Below, piece after piece: positions 1 to 6,599 of a DNA stretch of 13,731 nt. How positions within the stretch are numbered: position 1 is the first letter of the stretch; each line of letters starts with the position of its first letter. Location: NCBI GenBank assembly GCA_946534745.1, contig CAMNDA010000080.1, positions 1 through 13,731 on the forward strand. The letters run 5' to 3'. Source of the DNA: an uncultured Verrucomicrobiota bacterium. GTDB lineage: Bacteria > Verrucomicrobiota > Kiritimatiellia > RFP12 > UBA3636. The notes below the pieces were generated by a model. It was not told where the DNA came from, did not search any database, and saw nothing but the letters and a program-made list of their open reading frames with translations. The position numbers and the translations under genes were made by a program.

Positions 1-414
1 CTCGCCGTCGCCGTGACGCTCCTCGCGGACGCCGTCGCGATGGGCTTCCTGCGCGACTTCGTCGTCCCCCGCGTCGTGCTACTGCGCCGGACCTTCGTCG
101 CGGCGGCGTGCGAGGCCGTCGGCTCGCTCGGCGCGTGGTACCTACGCTACCTGCTGCTCCTCGGCGCGCTCGCGCTCGCGGTGTGGCTCGTCCTCGGGCA
201 GGCGCTCTCCCTCGTCTTCGGCGCGGTGCTCTCGGGGCTCCCGACGCTCCTGCTCGTCGTCTTCGCCCTGCTTGCGACGCCGTGGCAGCTGCTGCGCTGC
301 CTCTGGTCGCTCGACCTGCTCTTCCGCCTCTGCCCGCAGGCCCGCGCGCTCGTCCCGCCCCGCGCCTTCGCCGCCGTGCGGCGCCCGCGCCCGCCCGGAG
401 GCCGGGCGCCGTGA
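1..414 (+). CDS. C-terminal part of an unidentified integral membrane protein
   Basis: The reading frame is open from the first base of the window, so the true start lies upstream. About 137 codons are visible and end in TGA. The piece is dominated by hydrophobic stretches (roughly residues 40-63 and 68-92 of the visible part, with a shorter one at the left edge) separated by short Arg-rich loops, and it ends in a basic, Pro/Arg-rich tail. This is typical of a multi-pass inner-membrane protein with a cytoplasmic C-terminus. I recognise no family motif. The stop overlaps the GTG start of the next gene (GTGA, 411-414), so the two are very likely co-transcribed and translationally coupled. The coding call is supported by strong third-position GC. 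The function is unknown. Confidence 0.6.
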   Translation, partial: LAVAVTLLADAVAMGFLRDFVVPRVVLLRRTFVAAACEAVGSLGAWYLRYLLLLGALALAVWLVLGQALSLVFGAVLSGLPTLLLVVFALLATPWQLLRCLWSLDLLFRLCPQARALVPPRAFAAVRRPRPPGGRAP

Positions 415-1133
415 CGCCCCCCCGCGCGCTGCCGCCCGTCTGGGGGCTCCGCGCCGCGGGCGCCGCCGCGCTCTGGGGCCTCCTCCTCGCGTCGTGCTCG
501 CTGCCCTCCCTCCTGCGGCGCTCCCCGGGCGGACCCGCCGGGGCGCCGGATCCGCTGTTCGTGCTCGGAGGCGCCGCGGTGCCGCTCGTCGCCGGGCTCG
601 CCATCGCATCGTGGGCCGCCCGCCCGCGCCCGTGGCCGGGCCTCCGCGGCGTCCTCGGGCTCGGCGGCCTCCGCCGCTCCGCGGCCCTGCTCCCCTGCGG
701 CTTCTTCGCCGGGCTTGCGGCATCGGTTCCGATGGCCGGACTCTTCCTGCTCGCGCAGGCTCTCCTCGACCCTCTCGGCTTCGCGCCCGAGCCGCAGCCC
801 GCCGTCGCGTGGCTGATGGACCCCGCCACGCCGCCCGCCGCGGTCGCCGCGATCGCCCTCGCGGCGATCGTCCTCGCGCCGCTCGCGGAGGAGATCCTCT
901 ACCGGGCGATGCTCTTCGGCGGCCTCGCGGTGCAGGGGCGGCCCGTTCGCGCGGCGCTCCTCTCGTCGCTCTTCTTCGCGGCGCTGCACCTCTCCGTGGC
1001 GGCCGTCCTCCCGCTCTTCGCGCTCGCGCTCCTGCTCTGCGCCCTCTGGCGGCGCTGGGGCCTCGCCGCCTCCTTCGGCGCCCACGCCGGCTTCAACGCC
1101 GCCAACGTCGCTGTCGCCCTTCTCTTCTCCTGA
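411..1133 (+). CDS. CPBP family intramembrane metalloprotease (CAAX/Abi)
   Basis: This is a 240-residue multi-pass membrane protein. The three signature motifs of the CPBP (CAAX protease and bacteriocin-processing, Abi) family are present in order: EEILYR at 160-165 (the EExxxR motif), FAALH at 189-193 (FxxxH) and HAGFN at 225-229 (HxxxN). These Glu/His residues form the metal-binding active site of the Rce1-like fold inside the membrane. The N-terminal half (residues 14-30, 48-68, 95-117) has further hydrophobic segments of low conservation. I chose the GTG at 411 because it overlaps the upstream stop (GTGA). An in-frame opening extends further left, but that sequence is the shadow of the upstream gene. 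Bacterial members act in bacteriocin immunity or unknown peptide processing; the substrate here cannot be inferred. Confidence 0.85.
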   Translation: MTPPRALPPVWGLRAAGAAALWGLLLASCSLPSLLRRSPGGPAGAPDPLFVLGGAAVPLVAGLAIASWAARPRPWPGLRGVLGLGGLRRSAALLPCGFFAGLAASVPMAGLFLLAQALLDPLGFAPEPQPAVAWLMDPATPPAAVAAIALAAIVLAPLAEEILYRAMLFGGLAVQGRPVRAALLSSLFFAALHLSVAAVLPLFALALLLCALWRRWGLAASFGAHAGFNAANVAVALLFS

Positions 1134-1209
1134 TTTCCCGGAACGCGCCGCCAGTCCCGAAAACGGCGTCCGGACAGCCGCGACCGCGTTCGCGCCGTCG
1201 CGCCGCCGC

Positions 1210-1238
1210 TTGCGGCGCACGGGGCGGAGCGCTAGAAT
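1210..1238 (+). promoter_or_regulatory. Promoter of the EEP-family hydrolase, predicted to give a leaderless mRNA
   Basis: A -35 box TTGCGG (1210-1215) and a -10 box TAGAAT (1233-1238) are separated by exactly 17 bp. The ATG at 1247 begins 8 nt after the -10 box, so transcription would start at or within a base or two of the start codon. No Shine-Dalgarno site fits in that space. Confidence 0.65.
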
Positions 1239-1246
1239 TCGCGCCC

Positions 1247-2128
1247 ATGAAAGCACCCTCCGAACTCCGAATCCTTACCTTCAACCTCCGCACGGGGACG
1301 TGCGAGCGCGGCACGCCCGACGCGTGGAAGGAGCGCCGCGACGACTGTATCGCGCGGATGGCCGCCGGCGGCTACGACTTCATCGGCGCGCAGGAGGTGC
1401 AGTGGCGGCCCGACGATCCCGACTGCGACCAGGCCGGCGACCTCGCGCGCGGCCTCGCCCCCGCCTACGGGACGATCGGCCGCTCGCGGGAGGCGAAGCC
1501 CGACCTGGGCGAGGGCGCGCCCGTCTTCTACCGCCGCGACCGCTGGGAGCCCGACCCGGAGGCGCAGGGCACGCTGTGGCTCTCGGAGACGCCGGACGTG
1601 CCCGACTCGCGGTCCTGGGACTCGCAGTGCACGCGGGCGATGACGTGGGCGCGCTTCCACGAGCTCGCGGGCGGCGCGCGCACGGGCCGCACCGTCCTCT
1701 TCGCCAACACGCACTTCGACCACATCTTCGAGCACACCATGCTGATGCAGGCCGCGGTCGCCGACCGCCTCCTCGCGGAGCGGGCGAAGCCGGACGAGCC
1801 GGTCTTCCTCACGGGGGACTTCAACGCCTACGAGCGCTCGTGGCCGGTCCGGCTCCTCGTCGGCGCGCCGCTGCCGGGGCTCGACGCCTTCCCCGCCGCG
1901 CCGCTGCCGCTGCGCGACGCCTGGCGCGAGGTCCATCCCGGCGAGCGCGATGCCCGCACCTTCCACGCATGGGGCGTCGGCTGGACGAACGACAACCGCA
2001 TCGACTACGTCCTCTACGCGGGGAGGGGCGTCCGCGCCGTCGCGTCCGAGATCGACCGCGCCAAGCGGCCCAACGGCCGCTTCCCCTCCGACCACTACCC
2101 CGTCTCCGCGACGTTCGCGCTGGGGTAG
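1247..2128 (+). CDS. Endonuclease/exonuclease/phosphatase family hydrolase
   Basis: A 293-residue protein that carries the complete catalytic set of the EEP (DNase I/exonuclease III/inositol phosphatase-like) superfamily: Asn13 in TFNLR, Glu50 in GAQEV (metal ligand), His156 in NTHFDH, Asp191 and Asn193 in TGDFNA, Asp253 in RIDYV, and the C-terminal Asp282-His283 pair in SDHYPV. There is no signal peptide, so it is probably cytoplasmic. Single-domain members of this size and motif style are usually annotated as EEP-family hydrolases of unknown substrate; phosphodiester or phosphomonoester hydrolysis is the safe statement. The ATG at 1247 is the only start compatible with the promoter just upstream, although the frame stays open for hundreds of bases before it. 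It converges with the Na/Pi cotransporter, with 18 bp between the stops. Confidence 0.88.
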   Translation: MKAPSELRILTFNLRTGTCERGTPDAWKERRDDCIARMAAGGYDFIGAQEVQWRPDDPDCDQAGDLARGLAPAYGTIGRSREAKPDLGEGAPVFYRRDRWEPDPEAQGTLWLSETPDVPDSRSWDSQCTRAMTWARFHELAGGARTGRTVLFANTHFDHIFEHTMLMQAAVADRLLAERAKPDEPVFLTGDFNAYERSWPVRLLVGAPLPGLDAFPAAPLPLRDAWREVHPGERDARTFHAWGVGWTNDNRIDYVLYAGRGVRAVASEIDRAKRPNGRFPSDHYPVSATFALG

Positions 2129-2146
2129 GGCGGCCCGCGGCGGGGG

Positions 2147-3823
2147 CTACCGGCGGTCGTCCTTGAGCGTCTGCGCGATGTTGAGCAGGTGGTCGTTCTG
2201 GCGGCGGAATGCCGTCAGGAGGTCCGAGTAGACGAGCGACTTCACCGGGCTGTTGCAGGTCTTGCCGAGTCGCGAGAGGTGCGCGTCGCGGCAGCGCTTG
2301 GCCTGGTCCTCGATCGCGCGGCTCTTCTCCTCCGCGCGCGGGACGTTGAACGGGTCGCCGATCTGCACGATGTCCAGGACGTCGGAGAGGAACGCCGTCA
2401 CGGCGTCGCACAGCGCCAGCGTCTCGGCGCGCGCGGCGTCCGAGAGGTCCTCGCCCGCGTTGCGGATCTTGAGGTAGGCCTTGAGCGCGTTGCGGACGTA
2501 GTCCGAGACGGACTCGAACTCGTCGGCCTGCCGCAGCTCGCGCCGCGCCAGGTCGGACTGGAAGCGCGAGACGTTGTCGTGCAGCACGCGCCCGACGTAC
2601 TCGCTGATCTCCTTCTGCGCCAGGTCCATCGCGTCCTCCTGCCGGAAGACGCCCTCCTCGCGCTCCTCGTCCCGCTCCGGCGTGGCGAGGATCGCGCGGA
2701 GGTCGGCGAGCATCGCGCGGCACGTCTCGCCCATGCGCAGGATCTCCTTCTGCGCCTGGCCGAGCGCGACGGCGGTCTGCGGGATGAGGTGCGGGTCGAG
2801 GAAGTGCGCGCGCCAGCCCTCCTCCTTCCTCTCCGACTCGTGGACGGGGACGATCTTCGTCACGATCCCGACGAAGAGGCGCATGAACGGGAAGAGGATC
2901 GCCGTCGTGGCGACGTTGAAGAACGTGTGGACGCAGGCGATGGCGAAGGTGAAGTAGGCCGGCCCCTCCGGCTCGCCGCGGAAGGCCCATTTCGAGAACG
3001 ACTCGCAGGCGCTCGAGAACGGGTGCCAGACGAGCGCCACCAGCAGCACGCCGATCAGGTTGAAGAGCGTGTGCGCCAGCGCCGCCCGCAGCGCGTTGCG
3101 CGAGGAGCCGATGCAGGCGATGAGCGCGGTCACCGTCGTGCCGATGTTCGAGCCGAGGACGAGCGCCACGGACGTCGGGAAGTCGATCGCGCCCGCGCCC
3201 GCCAGGCCCATCACCAGCAGCACCACCGCGGCCGAGGAGTGGATGAGGGCCGTGACGACGCCGCTGGCGAAGGCGGCGCAGAGGAAGCCGGGCAGCGACG
3301 TGGCGTGGAAGAAGCCGAGCGCGTCGCGCATCTCGGGCATCTCGCGCAGCGGCGCGAAGCCGTTCTTCATCAGCTCCAGGCCGAAGAAGAGCATCCCGAG
3401 GCCGATCGTCGCCATCGCGGCGCTGCGGACCTTCTCGCGCCTGGAGAAGAGGTAGAAGAAGATCGCGACGCCGATGAGGAACTCGCCGTACTGCGAGACG
3501 TCGAGCGTGAGGAGCCAGAGCGAGAGCGTGGTGCCGACGTTGGCGCCGAACACGACCGCGACGCCCTGCAGCAGCGTCATCACGCCGGAGTTCACGAACC
3601 CCACGACCATGACCGTCGTGGCGGTGGAGCTCTGGATGACGCAGGTGACGCCGATGCCGACGAGGAGCGCGAGGAAGCGGTTGTCGGCCACCGAGCCGAT
3701 CCAGCGGTTGAGGCGCGCGCCCGCGAGGGCCTGGAGGCCGTCGGAGAGGAAGCGCATCCCCAGCAGGAAGATGCCGATGCCGCCGAGGGCGGCTTCGAGG
3801 ATGAGGACGAATTCGCGGGACAT
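2147..3823 (-). CDS. Na+/phosphate cotransporter (NptA/PNaS family) with C-terminal PhoU-like domain
   Basis: A 558-residue protein. The first ~330 residues form the duplicated membrane domain of the Na/Pi-cotransporter (SLC34/PNaS) family. The first repeat has QSSTATT (64-70) followed by GANVGTT (93-99); the second has IHSSAA (194-199) followed by GSNIGTT (224-230). The paired QSS/HSS motifs are the family's substrate- and Na+-binding signatures. From about residue 345 to the end the protein is soluble, charged and helical, as expected for the PhoU-like tail found in many bacterial members. It would import phosphate (or a similar anion) using the sodium gradient, with the cytoplasmic tail probably regulating transport. 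Start: ATG at 3821-3823, 8 nt downstream of a good promoter, with no Shine-Dalgarno site. It lies 81 bp downstream of the aminopeptidase gene but has its own promoter. Confidence 0.9.
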   Translation of the reverse strand: MSREFVLILEAALGGIGIFLLGMRFLSDGLQALAGARLNRWIGSVADNRFLALLVGIGVTCVIQSSTATTVMVVGFVNSGVMTLLQGVAVVFGANVGTTLSLWLLTLDVSQYGEFLIGVAIFFYLFSRREKVRSAAMATIGLGMLFFGLELMKNGFAPLREMPEMRDALGFFHATSLPGFLCAAFASGVVTALIHSSAAVVLLVMGLAGAGAIDFPTSVALVLGSNIGTTVTALIACIGSSRNALRAALAHTLFNLIGVLLVALVWHPFSSACESFSKWAFRGEPEGPAYFTFAIACVHTFFNVATTAILFPFMRLFVGIVTKIVPVHESERKEEGWRAHFLDPHLIPQTAVALGQAQKEILRMGETCRAMLADLRAILATPERDEEREEGVFRQEDAMDLAQKEISEYVGRVLHDNVSRFQSDLARRELRQADEFESVSDYVRNALKAYLKIRNAGEDLSDAARAETLALCDAVTAFLSDVLDIVQIGDPFNVPRAEEKSRAIEDQAKRCRDAHLSRLGKTCNSPVKSLVYSDLLTAFRRQNDHLLNIAQTLKDDRR

Positions 3824-3831
3824 GGCGCGCG

Positions 3832-3861
3832 AGTCTACCAGAAGCGCCCCCGCGCCCGCAA
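3832..3861 (-). promoter_or_regulatory. Promoter of the Na/Pi cotransporter gene, predicted leaderless
   Basis: Read on the minus strand: -35 TTGCGG (3861-3856), an 18-bp spacer, then an extended -10 TGGTAGACT with the TAGACT core at 3837-3832. The ATG begins 8 nt later (3823), the same spacing as at the EEP gene, so the transcript probably has no 5' untranslated region. Confidence 0.65.
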
Positions 3862-3904
3862 CCGGGCCGCGCCCGCGGCCCCCGCGCCCGAGCGCGCGGC
3901 CCCG

Positions 3905-5314
3905 CTAGGCGAGGAAGGCCGCGTAGGCGCGGTGGGTGTACCAGCAGTCGATCTTGGAGGCCGCCTCCCAGGGGGCGTGCATGTTCAGCAGCGGCGTGCC
4001 GATGTCCACGACGTCCATCCCGTAGCGCGAGAGGAACATCGCGATCGTGCCGCCGCCGCCCTTGTCGACCTTCCCGAGCTCGCCGATCTGCCAGCGCACG
4101 CCGGCGCCGTCGAGCGTCGCGCGCAGCTGCGCGAGGAACTCCGCGCGGGCGTCGTTGGCGCCGGACTTGCCGCGCGAGCCGGTGTACTTGTTGATGCACG
4201 GGCCGGCGTGGAGGAGGGCCGCGTTGCCGGGCGAGTCGAGGTCGGCGAAGTGCGGGTCGGAGGCGGCGGTGACGTCGGCCGAGAGCATCTGCGAGGCCTC
4301 GAGGGCGCGGCGCAGCACGATGTCGCGCGGCTCCTTCTCCTCGCGCTCGAGCAGCTCGGCGACGGAGTTCTCGAAGAAGGTGGACTCCATGCCGGTCGCG
4401 CCGACGGAGCCGATCTCCTCCTTGTCGCACAGCAGCACCATCGCCGTGCGCTCGGGCGCGGCGGCGGGGCGGTCCAGCAGCGCGCGGAGCGCGGCGTAGG
4501 CGCAGACGCGGTCGTCGTGGCCGTAGCCCGCGAGGAGCGCGCGGTCGAGCCCCAGCTCGCGCGGGGCGCCGGCGGGGACGATCTCCAGCTCGGCGCTCGC
4601 CAGGTCCTGCTCCGTGACGCCGTAGCGCTCGAGGAGGAGGCGCAGGACGTTCTTCTTCACGGCGTCCTTGGCGCCCTTCCTCGCGCCGGGCTCGGGGAGG
4701 GAGCCGACGAGCAGGTCGAGGCTCTCGCCGGGGATCGCCTCGCGCATCGGCTTGGCCATCTGGTCCTGGCCGAGGTGGGGGAGGATGTCGGTGATGAGGA
4801 AGACGGGGTCGCCCGGGGCGTCGCCGATCGCGACCTCGGCCCGGGTGCCGTCCTTGCGGACGACGACGCCGTAGAGCGCGAGCGGGATCGTCACCCACTG
4901 GTACTTCTTGATGCCGCCGTAGTAGTGGGTGTCGAAGAACGCGAGGCCGCCCTTCTCCATCATGGGGACGGACTTGAGGTCGATGCGCGGGGCGTCGGTG
5001 TGGCCGCCGACGATGCGCAGGCCGGCCTTGGTGCCCTTGCGGCCGATCACGGCGGCCATGAGGGTCTTGCCGTGGTAGCCGCGGTAGACCCTGTCGCCGG
5101 GCTTGAGGGACTTGAACGAGTCGAGCGGGCGGAAGCCCTTCGCCTCGAGGAGCCGCACGGCCTCGGCGTAGGCGAGGCGCTCGGTCTTGGCGGTGCCGAG
5201 GAAGGCGAGGTAGTCGCGGGCGTAGGCCTCGACCTTCTTCATCTCGGCGGGGGGCGGTGCGTCGGTGCGGCGCTCCATGAGGGCCTGCGCCGGCTTCTTT
5301 GCGGTTGCTTTCAT
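3905..5314 (-). CDS. M18 family aminopeptidase
   Basis: A 469-residue zinc aminopeptidase with the M18 (aspartyl aminopeptidase/Ape1) metal-site residues in order: His105 in GGHTD, Asp267 in GHDDR, Glu299-Glu300 in CDKEEIGS, Asp347 in SADVTAASDPH, and His446 in LLNMHAPWE. Spacing and total length match the family, so the enzyme should be complete and active. It would release N-terminal (typically acidic) residues from peptides in the cytoplasm. By general appearance it resembles the group annotated as M18 aminopeptidase 1 (ApeA-like). I chose the ATG at 5314. The frame extends upstream, but that part runs through the promoter at 5370-5398 and has random, Arg/Pro-rich composition. A second in-frame Met at residue 13 is an alternative start. 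No clear Shine-Dalgarno site precedes either. Confidence 0.9.
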   Translation of the reverse strand: MKATAKKPAQALMERRTDAPPPAEMKKVEAYARDYLAFLGTAKTERLAYAEAVRLLEAKGFRPLDSFKSLKPGDRVYRGYHGKTLMAAVIGRKGTKAGLRIVGGHTDAPRIDLKSVPMMEKGGLAFFDTHYYGGIKKYQWVTIPLALYGVVVRKDGTRAEVAIGDAPGDPVFLITDILPHLGQDQMAKPMREAIPGESLDLLVGSLPEPGARKGAKDAVKKNVLRLLLERYGVTEQDLASAELEIVPAGAPRELGLDRALLAGYGHDDRVCAYAALRALLDRPAAAPERTAMVLLCDKEEIGSVGATGMESTFFENSVAELLEREEKEPRDIVLRRALEASQMLSADVTAASDPHFADLDSPGNAALLHAGPCINKYTGSRGKSGANDARAEFLAQLRATLDGAGVRWQIGELGKVDKGGGGTIAMFLSRYGMDVVDIGTPLLNMHAPWEAASKIDCWYTHRAYAAFLA

Positions 5315-5340
5315 GCGATGGATTCGGGATGGTGGAGCGG

Positions 5341-5410
5341 CGGCGCGCTCCGGCGCCGGAACGGGGCGAACACTACCAGAACGCGCACGGGAACGCAACG
5401 GCAATCTGCG
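5341..5410. repeat. Promoter-module repeat, copy A (second copy at 8912-8982)
   Basis: This 70-bp stretch aligns with 8912-8982 in the same orientation with about one single-base gap each way. Shared blocks include CGCGCTCC, CCGGAACGG, AACAC-ACCAGA-CGC and GGAACGCAACGGC-ATCTGCG (dashes are mismatches). Both copies carry a leftward TTGCGT-17-T(A/C)GTGT promoter. By eye the similarity is about 80 percent and drops off outside these limits. Confidence 0.6.
5370..5398 (-). promoter_or_regulatory. Promoter of the M18 aminopeptidase
   Basis: On the minus strand: -35 TTGCGT (5398-5393), 17 bp, then extended -10 TGGTAGTGT with core 5375-5370. It leaves a leader of about 48 nt before the ATG at 5314. 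It is part of a ~70-bp module that recurs at 8912-8982. Confidence 0.6.
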
Positions 5411-5459
5411 ACCCGCTGCGCGATTCCTCCGGAATTTCGCAGCGGACGCCGTCGCCGGG

Positions 5460-5488
5460 TTGCGCGTTGCGGTCCGGCGGCGTAGACT
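5460..5488 (+). promoter_or_regulatory. Rightward promoter of the interrupted gene at 5515
   Basis: -35 TTGCGC (5460-5465), 17 bp, -10 TAGACT (5483-5488). It is followed by a ribosome-binding-like AAGGGA (5502-5507) and an ATG at 5515, 7 nt further on. Everything needed to express a gene is here, but the gene is lost after a few codons. Confidence 0.55.
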
Positions 5489-5514
5489 GCCGCGCCCTTC
5501 CAAGGGACCCGAAC

Positions 5515-5523
5515 ATGAAACAC
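5515..5523 (+). pseudogene. Beheaded gene: intact promoter, RBS and start codon with coding sequence cut off
   Basis: The ATG at 5515 has a promoter (5460-5488) and an AAGGGA ribosome-binding site placed correctly. After about MKH the plus strand turns into the antisense of a phage tape-measure gene (5523-5681), so the original protein is lost. The frame stays open to 5646, but those residues are only antisense noise. The gene was divergent to the aminopeptidase. Its identity is unknown; the thioredoxin/DsbD-like fragment at 8155-8652, which lacks a convincing GC-rich start of its own, is one candidate for its missing body. Confidence 0.4.
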
Positions 5524-5681
5524 GCGGAGAGGACGAGCAGGTCGCGGCCGACGTTCGTGCAGGTCTGGCCGAACGCGCGGAGCTGGGCCTGGGCCTGCGA
5601 GAGCCCCTTGTTGAGCCGGCCCGTGTCCGCCGTCACTTCGACATAGGCGCTGCCGGCGCGGATGTTGCTGGTGATGTTCAT
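5523..5681 (-). pseudogene. N-terminal fragment of a phage tail tape-measure protein
   Basis: About 53 codons read leftward from ATG 5681. The segment SAYVEVTADTGRLNKGLSQA followed by QAQLRAFGQ is the characteristic opening of tape-measure proteins of tailed phages (a short beta-rich stretch, then the start of a long coiled coil). A full tape-measure gene runs for many hundreds of codons. Here similarity ends at about LLVLSA (5523), where the minus strand becomes the reverse complement of the host start region at 5515. It has no ribosome-binding site and must be dead. It is a relic of a prophage or of phage DNA carried in by a mobile element. Confidence 0.6.
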
Positions 5682-5695
5682 CGTGAAAACGGGTA

Positions 5696-5725
5696 TTGAC
5701 TTTTACGCCCCTATTTGGCTAGTAT
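5696..5725 (+). promoter_or_regulatory. Promoter of the first AbiEi antitoxin
   Basis: -35 TTGACT (5696-5701), 18 bp, -10 TAGTAT (5720-5725). An 8-bp perfect inverted repeat spans the spacer and the downstream side of the -10 box, so promoter and operator overlap. Confidence 0.6.
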
Positions 5726-5733
5726 TAGGGGCG
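5706..5733. promoter_or_regulatory. Operator: inverted repeat in the first AbiEi promoter
   Basis: CGCCCCTA (5706-5713) and TAGGGGCG (5726-5733) are perfect reverse complements separated by 12 bp. AbiEi antitoxins are known to repress their own operon by binding inverted repeats in the promoter. The position here, from just after the -35 box to just past the -10 box, is what steric repression would need. That this AbiEi binds it is inference. Confidence 0.6.
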
Positions 5734-5742
5734 CGAAAGGAA

Positions 5743-6342
5743 ATTGAAGCCGTAACTGGTCCCTCCATCATCAAACTTGCGGAAGCGAACGGCGGAACGT
5801 TGACGTCGAAGGTCGCTGACCGGCATGGCGTCCCCCACGCCATGCTCGCCTATCTGGTTTCGAAAGGCGTTCTCTGCCGATCCGGACGAGGCGTCTACAC
5901 TCTCCCGGAAACGATGGACGACTGGTTCTTCAACTTCGGCAACCGCTACCGCCGGGGCATTTATTCGCACGGGTGCGCGCTCTTCCTGTTCGGGCTCACG
6001 GACAGGACGCCGCACGAGCTTGAAATGACGTTTCCGCGTTCCTACAACGCCACGGGGGCGCGCGCATCGGGAATCCGCTGCCACCGCGTTGCTGACGACG
6101 TGTTCGAAGCGGGCAGGACGGAGGTCGCGACTCCCGTCGGAAACCTCGTGTCCGCCTATTCGCCGGAACGGACGATTTGCGACGTGTTCAAACAGTCGCG
6201 TTCCGCTCCGTCCGACGAGGAGATCGGAGCGCTCAAGCGCTTCTTGCAACGTTCTCCGAGTCGGACCGGCGACATTCTCGCAATGGCCCGCGTCCTGAAA
6301 GTCGACCGGACGCTACGACCCTACCTGGAGGCTCTGTCATGA
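5743..6342 (+). CDS. Type IV toxin-antitoxin AbiEi family antitoxin (orphaned)
   Basis: About 199 residues. The N-terminal winged-helix HTH is clear: IIKLAEANGGTLTSK, then HAMLAYLVSKGVLCRSGRGVYTL, the classic AbiEi pattern that ends in RGVY. The C-terminal domain has EMTFPRSYN and TICDVFKQSR, as in AbiEi proteins, where it carries the antitoxin activity. The start is uncertain. The frame is open to ATG 5662 and ATG 5674, but those lie upstream of the promoter and operator (5696-5733) and over the antisense tape-measure start. By family alignment the protein should begin a few residues before IIKL, where the only in-frame candidate is ATT at 5743, preceded very closely by AAAGGAA. TTG 5800 would destroy the HTH. 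The last bases overlap the ATG of the ruined toxin gene (ATGA, 6339-6342), the usual AbiEi/AbiEii coupling. Confidence 0.75.
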   Translation: MEAVTGPSIIKLAEANGGTLTSKVADRHGVPHAMLAYLVSKGVLCRSGRGVYTLPETMDDWFFNFGNRYRRGIYSHGCALFLFGLTDRTPHELEMTFPRSYNATGARASGIRCHRVADDVFEAGRTEVATPVGNLVSAYSPERTICDVFKQSRSAPSDEEIGALKRFLQRSPSRTGDILAMARVLKVDRTLRPYLEALS

Positions 6343-6561
6343 AGACCCGCAACGCGATGCAGTTGAAGGCGCTGGTGAACAACTACGCCGTCGAGAACAG
6401 GTTGATTCCGCAGATCGTCCTGCAGAACTACCACCTCCAGCGGTTCGTGGAACGGCTGGGAATCCTACCGACGCAAATTCGATTACGCCGGAAGCATCGG
6501 ATTCGACGAGGCCGTCGACGCCGTTCGGCGGTTGGTCGAGTTGACGTCTTCCAACGATTGA
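6339..6561 (+). pseudogene. AbiEii nucleotidyltransferase toxin with large internal deletion and frameshift
   Basis: The first ~41 codons (MKTRNAMQLKALVNNYAVEN followed by RLIPQIVLQNYHLQRFVERL) match the N-terminus of AbiEii toxins. Immediately afterwards, in the next frame (6466-6561), the sequence reads YRRKFDYAGSIGFDEAVDAV and runs to a natural stop, which resembles an AbiEii C-terminus. The roughly 200 residues between, including the GGT/S and DxD nucleotidyltransferase motifs, are gone. In frame with the ATG, translation instead continues into Arg-rich nonsense to 6587. The start overlaps the antitoxin stop (ATGA), so this was a standard abiEi-abiEii operon that lost its toxin. Confidence 0.75.
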
Positions 6562-6599
6562 GAATCATCGACCTTTCCGTGAATTGAAAGGAATTCAAA

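Noticed and set aside
1821..4898. 1025-codon minus-strand open frame across the Na/Pi cotransporter and aminopeptidase genes
   Set aside because: Arg/Pro/Gly-rich nonsense produced by high GC; it is a frame shadow of two genes with full catalytic motifs.
2189..5485. 1098-codon plus-strand open frame
   Set aside because: Antisense shadow of the same two genes, with low-complexity Glu/Arg/Val-rich composition and no domains.
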